Source of the DNA: Morchella semilibera
Taxonomy: Eukaryota; Ascomycota; Pezizomycetes; Pezizales; Morchellaceae
Length of the DNA: 64,000 nucleotides
NCBI GenBank assembly: GCA_009192285.1
Contig: CM018604.1
Location: forward strand, 1,054,001 to 1,118,000
Direction: 5' to 3'
Shown here: piece after piece, positions 35,804 to 45,452 of the stretch
Position numbering within the stretch: the first letter of the stretch is position 1
How the letters are laid out: the number at the start of each line of letters is the position of its first letter
Program-made: the position numbers and the translations under genes
Notes under the pieces: model-generated
What the model was told of the DNA's origin: nothing
Database searches by the model: none
What the model saw: the letters and a program-made list of their open reading frames with translations, nothing else

Positions 35804-38800
35804 ATGCAGCTCTCTATGGGGAGAGCAGTATCCCGGCGGGGGATTACTTTCACTAGATGCGCCCTAACTCCCCTAGTCAAGAACGTACCTTCAAAACGGA
35901 CATTGGCCTCTCTTACAAACAATGACTACCCTCTCAAACCACGAAGAAACCCATCAGAGAAATTTGACCCAGTAAGCTTCATGTTTTAGATTAACTACAG
36001 CTTTGAATTTCTAATACATATACCACTTACTTTCTTTTAGAAAGCAATTGAAAACGGATGGTACTCTTATTGGGCCTCCCGCTCGCTTTTCGAGCCCCAA
36101 GCACCTTTGAGCGAGGCCAAAGACAAAATCCGGATGCTTCTCCCACCTCCTAATGTTACTGGCCAGCTGCATATTGGACATGCCTTGATGCTTTCAATAC
36201 AGGATGCTCTTGCTAGGTATTATCGTATGAATTCCCATTCTGTGCATTGGGCACCAGGTACAGATCATGCTGGTATTGCGACCCAGTCCGTTGTTGAGCG
36301 CATGCTCCAAAAGAAGCGTGGCTTGTCAAGAAATGATCTCGGAAGAGAAAACTTCATTAAAGAGGTCCAAAACTGGAGAGATGAATATGGTAGTAGAATC
36401 CTGGATCAAATGTCGAGATTAGGAACCTCGACTACCGGGTCAGCTGAGTATTATACATTGGACAAAGGGCTGAGCGATGCAGTTACAAATGCTTTTGTTA
36501 AACTTTATGAAGAAGGATTGATTTATAGAGATACGAGAATGGTGAATTGGAGTGTGGGCTTGCAGACAGCCATATCTGACATCGAGGTTATCGGGAAAGA
36601 TGTTTCTAAAGGGACTAAGATCGACGGGTACGTCATATTCTGAAAGCAATTACCATGGCTTAACTAATTGCACAAAAACAGAGTGGAATTTGGCATTCTC
36701 CACTCGTTTGCTTTCCCATTAGAAGACGGTAGCGGAGAAATTGTGGTTTCCACCACAAGGCCAGAAACGATTCCGGGCGATCGGGCAGTGGCAGTACATC
36801 CCGATGACGAGAGGTACAAGGCATGCGTTCTTTCTTCCTTAAACCCTTAGCTTGGTCTTGTTACTAACAAGCTATCCCCCCCTACACAGCATCTTCACTA
36901 CAAACGTGTCTGCCATCCCCTCCTCCCCAGTGTTACCCTCCCCATTATCCCCGATGCAGAACTGGTAGACCCATCTTTTGGTACTGGAGCAGTCAAAATC
37001 ACACCATGCCATGATGTCAACGATTATGCCTTCTGGCAACGCCACTCTTCGACCTATACTTCACCTTCTAAGCAAACCAAAGGCAAACGAGTCGAAATCC
37101 CTCTAGTCCCTGTTTTTTCTTCCACGGGCCATTTCCTTCCTTCTAGCGGCATTCCATCTCTTGTTGGAGTTGACCGACTACATGCCCGCAAATCCATCGT
37201 CCGACTCCTCGAAGGGGCAGGTGTATATCGCGGAAGGAATGATCACGCTATGCGTGTAGGAAAATGCGAAAGATCTGGGTGCATAATCGAGCCTCTTCTC
37301 CGGCCACAATGGTATCTTTCTACAAAACCACTGGCTGAGAAAGCTCTGGCTCAATCGGAGTCCCAAGGGCTGATAATCAGGCCCGATACCCCGTACTCGG
37401 ATGAATGGAGGCGTTGGTTAGAGGGCATCCAGGACTGGTGCCTGTCACGGCAAATCTGGTGGGGACATAGGATCCCCGCTTATCGGGTGCTAGAGCCAGG
37501 GAAGTCTATGAAGAGATGGATTGTTGCTGCCAGTGAGGTGGAGGCAAGAAAACAGCTTACCGAAGATGAGAAGCGTATAGGGTGTATTCTTGAGCAGGAT
37601 TCAGATGTGCTGGATACGTGGTTTTCGTCTGGGCTGCTACCCCTAAGTACAGCTGGGTGGCGCGGAAACGAGACTATAGGGGGTCTTCAAGAATGGGAGA
37701 AGAATTACCCCTTGGACTTTATTGAAAGTGGGGGTGACATACTGTTCTTCTGGTTGGCAAGAATGGCCATGCTTTGTAGGTTCACCCAATCTTTTACCCG
37801 TCATCACTATTATCATGATCGAAGCTCAGAATGTATGGGGTCTTCTCAGGCACATGGTTCTCTGGGAAACTGCCCTTCGAGGAGATACTACTCCACCCCC
37901 TAGTCTGCGATGCCGAAGGCCGAAAAATGTCTAAATCAGTCGGGAATGTCCTCGACCCGCTCGCCGTCATTGAAGGGCGAACAATAGACAGAATCATACA
38001 AGAGATCGAGGCGGACAGTCAAGAGGAAATAGAGCTTGGCAGGTCACTAAACACCAATGTGGGCGAAAAGCAGGTAAAGAACGCTCAAAAGCTTGTCAGG
38101 GAAAAAACTAAGGAAGCCCGGAAAACTTTCCAACAAGGGATCACTGAAAGCGGAGCGGATCCTCTAAGGATGGCGTTGATTGACTACACCAGGCAAGCAC
38201 GGCAGATTAACATGGAGCTGAGGCATATCGACACGTTCCGGCGGTTGGGGATCAAGATTGATAATGCATTCAAGTTTTTCCATAACTCCCGGAGGCCTGC
38301 TGATAAGGCTTATGGAGCAATCTTCAGAGGGGATGTTAAGGTACCTACCACGGTAAAAGCTTGGATAGATGGGCTGGATAAAGAAAAAAAGACAAGACTT
38401 CATGATTGGTATATGCTCTATCACCTACGAGAGCTCGTAAGAATCTGTAGCGCGGCGTTCGAGGAGAGGAAACTCTACAAAGCTACAGAAGCAATTAGGG
38501 CATTCACGTACGATGTGTTGTGTGACGTATACCTTGAGTTCATCAAGGAAGAATTGGAAGACGAAAACGTGCATGCTCCCCTTAGTTCTCACAATAAAAG
38601 ACACCATTGGTCAATACTAACTAAGCACCCTCACAGAGACGAGAAGTCGCCATGGGGATGATGTTCCACGCGCTCGATGTCACACTACGCCTCACGCACC
38701 CCTTCATGCCCTTCCTCACCGAAGGCCTCTGGCAAGAGCTTGACCCCACAACCCGTGCCGAAATAGATGGCACCTCAATCATGCTCTCGGCCTTCCCCCA

Positions 38801-39158
38801 CATCGATCATCTCCCGGAGGTCGAAGAGTCACAGGCAGAGCCGATGAAGACTGTCCTAGAACTTGTAGAAAGCCTGCGCCGCTCCAGCCATGATGTTTCA
38901 TCCACCCAGGGCAGGCGCTCTAAGAGGACTGCATCAATCCTTCCACCGCGGGACGGGAGACTGACGCAGTATCTGTTGGAGAAGAGGGATACTCTGGCTA
39001 GACTGTCGAAGGTGGAAATCGAAGAGATTTTCAGTGAGGCGCGCTGGGATGAGGTCAATGCTGAGACGGCGAATGGCGCCGACGGATGGGCTGAACTCTC
39101 ACAACCTATCGATGGGCAGGATGGTGAATTCGTTATTTGTCACCGAAGGAGCATCTAA
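35804..39158 (+). CDS. Valyl-tRNA synthetase (probably mitochondrial)
   Basis: Six predicted exons: 35804-35971, 36041-36627, 36682-36820, 36890-37775, 37850-38568 and 38637-39158, about 1006 residues. It attaches valine to tRNA-Val. Class I signatures are present: [15 protein letters not shown] (HIGH motif), the editing domain ([19 protein letters not shown] and [17 protein letters not shown]), [41 protein letters not shown] and [10 protein letters not shown] (KMSKS), then the anticodon-binding domain. The first 35 residues are rich in Arg, Ser and hydrophobic residues with almost no acids, like a mitochondrial targeting sequence. In Neurospora and budding yeast one gene gives both cytosolic and mitochondrial enzymes, so either a dual-use gene or an organelle-specific paralogue is possible. 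Intron 3 (36821-36889) can only be spliced in phase from a GC donor, with TACTAAC branch site and CAG acceptor. ATG 35816 is an alternative start. Confidence 0.88.
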
Positions 39159-40297
39159 ACAAAAGTACATGTATCATACGGTATCTAGTTATAGGATAGA
39201 TGTAAATTACAAAGCCAGCGGCCCGAGCCCAATTGGCCTTGAAAATATTTTATTCACGGGATCTCACTCGCATTTCCCAAATCCACTAACCATAAACATA
39301 GACAGAGCGTTAACTCTCCGACTAATATACCTACTCAACATCACTTCCTCCTTTTGATTAACATTTCATCCACCCCCCAGGTTTCTAGCCAGGGGTCCTA
39401 TCTAACACGACAATCCAACCTTTAGCACCCCCGTCCCACTGTTTCCTTAAATGTCAATGCTACCCCTATAGAACTTTGGCATAAGACCAATCAATTGATA
39501 AGCTAGAGAGACCTATTAGAATAAGCCACATTCTTAGGGCGAGTTTTGAGTGGGTCCCAGCCTTTCACTGATATTCTAAGGGATATACCAACAGACTCAG
39601 TACACCCTATCAATTAGTCGAGTGATTCGCTATGACCCAAATCTACCTCACCTGAAACGACGTCCTGTGTAGCATACATGTATGCACATACGCCACGCGC
39701 GCATATGGGGAGGTGTTATGCGGTGCATGGCTATTTGGAATACGTATGTAGGTACCTAGACCCAAAGTGAGACCTGGGGGCTTTTTCTTTCTTACGTACC
39801 CTACTCTACGACACTTTTCTTTTTTTCTTCCCCACGGTCAGGGTCAGGGTCGGGGTCGGGGTCGGGAGACCAACAATAATGTGGAGCGATGAGAGGTGGT
39901 ATGTATTTCTTGTTTGTTTATTACAAGTAAGATAAAATAGAAAAGAGATTTTTTTCTCTCCAAAACTCCGGCGGGAAATATATACAGGAACCCGTAGCAA
40001 AAAAGATTGAAAGAAGAGGAAAGTGCAAGTGCAGGCTGTCAGCGTTCCCTCCGTGCGCCAATGCGACGACGAAAAAACGAAAACTCGAAAACTCGATGAA
40101 CTCCCGCTGAATACCAGAGCAGGACAAAGCAAAGCGAACCCCCCTCCCCCCCCCCCAAACCCTCCCAATTGGCCAAGAACAGACAGTGGCGTAGAAGACT
40201 AAAAAACACATACGAAAAAAAAAAAAGTTGTCGATTACAAAAGGTCCGGTAGAAGTCCATGAAGCCCCCCTTCTCCCCCGCTTCCAATCCCTTCGGT
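39159..40297. other. Convergent spacer between ValRS and Mdm35-like genes
   Basis: TACATGTA at 39166 (7 bases after the ValRS stop codon) and 39675, AGGTACCT at about 39751, and a five-unit GGGTCR hexamer repeat at 39836-39866. Minus-strand frames in 39.8-40.29 kb are rich in Phe/Gly/Ser from homopolymer tracts and do not look like genes. Confidence 0.5.
39836..39866. repeat. Hexamer repeat GGGTCA/GGGTCG
   Basis: Five consecutive units, two ending in A and then three in G. The unit resembles a degenerate telomere-type repeat only loosely; the usual fungal telomere unit is TTAGGG, so an origin from a telomere is not supported. Confidence 0.75.
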
Positions 40298-40715
40298 TTA
40301 TTTACTTGATGTCATCCGTTTCCATGGGTCTGTCTCTCGCACTCTTGTAATCTGCGGCGGTGGTGGCGATGGCGGGGATTTCAATGTTTTCTGTTATACC
40401 CCATGTCAGCTTCGATCATGAAGAACTGGTTGGGGGGGGGGGGGCGGCTACGCTTAGACATGATTTGTATTCGTTGAATAGGCTTTCGCACTTCTCAGCA
40501 CTGTGAGACTCTCCTCTTTGATACTCTATTTGGGGTACTGTTAGCGGGGAAATGAGACGTGCTGTGGGGAGAGACAAAGACATACTCTCAGAATACGACT
40601 TGAAGAAACATGTGTCGTATCGGCCTTTTGCGGCGCCGCAGGGGGAGCTGGACGGGGACGAGTCCGCGTCGTTGGTGAAGTAGCTTTCGAAAGATTCAGA
40701 GTCTAGGATCGACAT
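40298..40715 (-). CDS. Twin-CX9C protein, Mdm35/TRIAP1 family
   Basis: Exons 40715-40586 and 40525-40452 are secure: they join CGAAKGRYDTCFFKSYSE to KYQRGESHSAEKCESLFNEYKSC, giving both CX9C motifs and the linker found in TRIAP1 (AEKFLKG..). Mdm35/TRIAP1 proteins reside in the mitochondrial intermembrane space, are oxidised by the Mia40 pathway, and partner Ups1/PRELI-type proteins that carry phosphatidic acid or phosphatidylserine between membranes. The 3' end is uncertain. Unspliced, the frame stops at 40416 after a proline stretch from a C12 tract (79 residues). Splicing 40451-40391 gives a tail ending at 40298 (98 residues). A GC donor one codon earlier would give a more protein-like acidic tail (NIEIPAIATTAADYK..) ending at 40302. 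The N terminus is longer and more Ser-rich than usual. Confidence 0.75.
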
Positions 40716-43700
40716 GGTTTTTTCTTTCTTTCTCTTTCCCCTTCTCTTGAACTTGATTTCCTTTAGAGACTCGCGATAGATAAGGATAAGGATAAGGATA
40801 GCTACTGAGATAAAGAACACACAAGACACGGGTATTGTACGTCAGGCGGAGGAAGCAAGAGCAGGAGGCGAAAATAAAGGCCGGCGGGGGGTGGGATGGA
40901 GGGTGGTGGTGGACATTTATTTATTTAAGTGTCTACAAGTATAATACATCTCACATTTGAGGCAGGGCATACAATATGTTCGGGCGGCTGAGGATACCCC
41001 ATACACGATTCACCTTCACAGCCAACGATCTGGAGGGATGTCAAAAGACCTGTTTGGGTTTAGCCAAATCTGGGGGTGGAATTTTGCGGGGGGCAAGGGA
41101 CATACAGCGAGGGGGAGCTAGGCTATGTCGGGTAAAGGACCATAGTCGTGCGATTACGATTACCGAGGGGAGAGGTTGCCCGGAAGAATAAATATCCTGT
41201 GCTGGATATGCTATGTTACGATATCGAACGGTGAGCTTGTTCTTGTGAGTTAGAGATCAGTACTGTGTTTCTACAGTTTGGTATGGAAATGTGTGGGAAA
41301 TGGTCTGACAGGTACTAAATAGACAGGAGACAGGTACATAACAGGTCTCAGATGGTGTGAGGGTTGATGGCCTGATTGACATCATGTACCTGGATGCAAT
41401 CCAATAACCCTACATACATCATACACATGTAATTTATATCCAGCTCATGAGTGCTCAACCATAATCGCTGTCGCGCCGGCGGACCGATCCGAGTTATGTA
41501 GATGTACAGTACTGTAGGTATGTGGAGAAGGTAACAGGCATAGGTATACATACATATTAGCGAAAACCGCAATTGAATGCTGCCCAACAGTCCTCATCCA
41601 TAAATACATATTAATCTCCGAAAGGAAAAAAAAAGGTGATATCGACCGTTTTCCCCTCTTGGGACGCGGAAAAACAAGGATTGCATCGGGGGAATCCGTG
41701 AAGGGGCGGAGCGGGTAGCATCGGGCGCGGGCAGCACGGGTGAGTGGATCACTTAGTATCACTCGGGTGTTGTAAAGGGTTCTCCCTCTACCAATTACTA
41801 CCGTTTGGTGGAGTACATGTTGTACCCAACTCTATTTCTCTCCCCGCCCCCGCCTGTAACCTTCTTTCGACATCACCCCATTTCTGCAGGAAGTGTTGGT
41901 TGATCCTGTAATCCCGACATCTTGGTTTTGATGCGCTATTACATAGAGTACACGTTTCTCTTTATCCAGCTATGTAGCCGTTATTATCCCCACCTCACCT
42001 AAAGTTCCTTTCTGACCATCACATATCATACCATACCATTGCAATTGACACCGTCATCATTTCCTCCTTAATGAAGGTACTAACAGTGAGTACAAACAAG
42101 GCTCGTTCCCGGTCTTCATACCTCTACATAGCTCGTATCACTAAATCAATCATCCCCTCCAGACCTGGATTTTTGTATCCAACAGGCTCGCTGGCAGCAC
42201 AGATACTGGATTTCTCTCCCTCACCTATTACACACAAGTGACACAACCGCAACTACGGCATTATATTGTTACCAGTGACACAACGCAAGGCAACCACCCT
42301 CTCCTTTCCGCACTTATGAACTATAAACCGTAGCACAGCCATTGCTATGCCCATAGGTATTGGTCCCCGATTTCCTGATTCTTGGCTACTGGTATTCCCC
42401 AGGGTTTCGTTTCGCTGGCTGTTACCCAGCCCCAGAACTAACTCCCAGTCCACCATCTTAGAAAGGCCCATATACCGACGGCCTAATATCAGAGATCAAT
42501 GACAGTACAGTCACATGAGAATCACGCGGAAGAAGAAGAAGAAGGAAGTAATTACACAGCTTGTACTTATCCCTGCGGCGGTCTTAAGGTACCTAAGTAC
42601 ATAAGGTAAGTATAGTACACGTACTAAGCATTAGACTTCTAGGTAGGGCACCAACCTTATGCCCCATCCCGCACGAACCTCCACGGGCGGGCGCACATCA
42701 CAGCACCCGTGGGGCCGGCCGGCCGGGTCACAGCGTCCTAATAATCCGTATTTCTCGGAACCCGTATCTCTCGGGGGATGAACCCGGAATATCTACAGCG
42801 CAGTCTCCCAGCCAACCACAGCGTTTCGGAGGATGAACCCGGAATAACCCCCCTAAACTAACCAACCCATGACCAAGAAACGCAATGATCCACCGGTGCT
42901 GGTTCTCCATTCCTGTTCATCATGCCTGGTATGCACACAGACGTCATCGACGTAAGTGAGACAGGGTGTCATAGGCAGCCTTGTGCTGCTTGTGAGGTAA
43001 CAGCTTCAGCTTGATCTCCTCGGATCTATGTGCTCGAAGTGGTTTCAGGATAGATGTAGTGCGCGCATCGGGCAAGATAGTAGGGCGATGTGCACTTACA
43101 CTAACGCCTTGGGAACCCTTTTTATGACTTGACTTATGAAATCTGTTAAGAGCCGCAAGATAAGGGTAGCCAATAGAAACTGTAAAAACTCCATTTCCCC
43201 TCTAGATACATGATGGTTCCGGGCTGACGCCCCTCCCCCATGACATGCTATGCTACCTCTCACTCGCCCCATATGTATAGAAAAAAGTGTATGCCTAGCA
43301 AAAACAAAGTGGGGGACACTATTCATAACCGCGATTAAGAGACAGCAGGAGTAAAAAATGTTACCGACATTCCAATCATGTCATGAGTATGTAGATAGAA
43401 GGGTATGGACATGCAGTCTCGAGCGAGACATCTATGAGAAAGAGGAAGGATACAGATAGAGGAAGCGATAGATTCCTGGGAGAATCCACATACGATGATG
43501 ATGATGATGATGCACACAAAGACATTAACGAATAAAATGTTTGCTCAAAATAGAAAGGCGAAGAAAAGAAGAAAGTAACAAAAAAGCAAAAAGATATTTC
43601 TATAATCGTGATACCAAAGCAAGCAAGCAAACAAACAAGCCCAGCCCTCGGCCCCCAAAAAGAGACACCTATTTATCTTATCGGACCCACAGTAATAAAG

Positions 43701-44088
43701 CGTACAACTCGTCAATAAGGAAAATGGGGAAAAAAACAGATAGCCATGATAACACCAATGATAACAGGATGGATTATAGGAAAATCGTTGCGAGGGAGGT
43801 AGGAAGCATAGATCTTGCCTGTTCCTCACGTCAAGAGAACGTTACCTTCTTCTTGGATGAAGTATAACGGGTATGCAAATGATGTGATGGTTCGAGAGAA
43901 AACGAAAAGAAACAAAAAAAAAAAAAAAAAAAAAAAAAAACAAGCGATACTCCCAGGGTATAATTGCAACGACGAGCAGAAAACCTAACCCAATAAACAG
44001 AAGAGGGAAAAAATGCAAGTAAAAACAAACTCCTCCGTTTGCCCACAACGCCGACGAAACTTGTTGAAAGTGTATTTATGACATTCAT
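40716..44088. other. Spacer between Mdm35-like and FYVE genes
   Basis: Contains an AAGGAT repeat in the Mdm35-like 5' flank (40782-40800), AGGTACCT near 42591, a 15-bp direct repeat GGATGAACCCGGAAT at 42776 and 42831, a GAT repeat at 43494-43512 and an A27 run at 43914-43940. A possible small spliced gene at 42071-42333 is listed separately. Frames in 43.3-43.9 kb come from A- and T-rich DNA and have no domain. Confidence 0.5.
42071..42333 (+). CDS. Possible small spliced gene, unknown product
   Basis: ATG at 42071 follows a pyrimidine-rich stretch that looks like a fungal 5' UTR. Five codons (MKVLT) end on a good GTGAGT donor, and a CTCCAG acceptor at 42162 opens a 56-codon frame ending with TAG at 42331-42333. 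The 61-residue product begins MKVLTTWIFVSNRLAGSTDT and resembles nothing I know; it has no clear signal peptide or domain. Support is only the promoter-like context and splice-site quality, so a chance frame is quite possible. Confidence 0.2.
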
Positions 44089-45452
44089 CTAGAATGTGCT
44101 CCAGCTCCAGTCGCGAGGTACACTACCGACATAGCTTCCAACTTTAGCGCCAAGTCCACTCTCGATTCCACGGTGACCGCCGATGGCCTTGATTCCGACA
44201 ATCGGGCTGCTAGGGTGGTTGTTGTTGCTAAGGGTAGAGCTGCTGCTTGTACTGGAACTCAAAGAGTCGGATCTTTTCGCAGCAAGCACACGCTTGTAGT
44301 CGTTGAAGCAGTTGTTACAAGCCTTAGACGGGTATCCTTGAGTATGGAAACGAGCGTTCTTGCTCAGGGGGATAATGTGGCCAACATGCTCATAGCAGAA
44401 AATGTTTCCACAGCTAATAAAGTTGTTGTTAGTTGAGTTGTTACACATGTGAAACCGAGAATCGTAAAAAGATTGGACGAAGTGAGACCCCTCATATGCT
44501 TTTAGAAAGCTCTTGGGGAAATCACAAAGAAATAAAGCAAAAATAAAGCAAGGGATGGAACTACAGGGGGGGAAGCTAGGGGGAAGCTTACCGACGACAA
44601 TGATGCTTTCGGTGATAGATGGTGAACCTCCTCACACACATTGGTGCATCACAGGTTTCGGCCTCAGCGTCAGGCTGTAGAAGCACGCGACGTTTGTCAG
44701 CAATCACGACACACAAAAATAACAAAAATTCGCAAACCCAAGGGCTAATAACGTAAGAAAAACAAAGCGACGTGGATGTGATCGGCTCCCCCATTGGACG
44801 AATATATTCGCACCCAAGCAACATATAACTATAACTCCCGGACCATCCCACCCAACTAACGACCTTGATGGGCAAACTAGGTATTCGATAACCTCACTTT
44901 ACAGTCCATGCACATTACGACCGTGGGTTACATGATTGGAGCAGAGTAAAAAAAAAAAAAAATTGTGTGGCGGGCTGCCTAACAAAAAAACATTTAATGG
45001 GTGATAAATACCTTCCAGTGTCCCCGATCTGGCTCTGCAGTAACTTGTACGTCGTCGTCCTCAATTTCCCCCAAATCTGCGATATTGAATCCGGGATTTC
45101 CGTAACCGAACCCTCGGAAATCAACTCCTGTCTTGTATTCAACATCGCTAACATAGTCTTCATTTACAGAAGCAGCCGAACTCGCTGGAGGGGTCAACGG
45201 ATCACCCCTCGATGTCTTAACTGGTCGTTCGATTGAACGAAGAACGGCTGGTCTGTAGAGGGGAACTTTTGGGGGATGGAGCTGGCGACATGGAGCCGGA
45301 ACATGCGGGGCGCCGAAGAAAGAGTTAGGTGAGGTATTGTATTGCGAGGCATGCATCGCGTGTTGAGATTGTGGCGGCGATGTGTTATTATTATTGTTGT
45401 TGGCGTACTGAGTAAAGCGGGGCTGCTGCTGGGATGGCGGTGTGAAGGGCAT
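44089..45452 (-). CDS. FYVE zinc-finger protein
   Basis: Three exons on the minus strand: 45452-45012, 44674-44592 and 44413-44089, 282 residues. The first 145 residues are Gln/Asn/Pro-rich and probably disordered. The FYVE domain (about 145-215) starts with WKPD, corresponding to the WxxD motif, has the membrane-binding motif RKHHCRRCG and a set of eight metal ligands (TCDAPMC, HHCRRCGNIFC, ACNNCF). FYVE domains bind phosphatidylinositol 3-phosphate on endosomes and vacuoles, so an endosomal or vacuolar adaptor role is inferred. The first cysteine pair is CX4C and not the CX2C of animal EEA1 or Hrs; I recall CDAP-type pairs from other fungal FYVE proteins. The domain is split between exons 1, 2 and 3, with the last junction inside RRCG. 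The tail is Ser/Asn-rich and ends VPRDWSWSTF. Confidence 0.85.

Noticed and set aside
39836-39866. GGGTCA/G hexamers as an internal telomere remnant
   Set aside because: The unit differs from TTAGGG at several positions and there are only five copies next to a normal gene.
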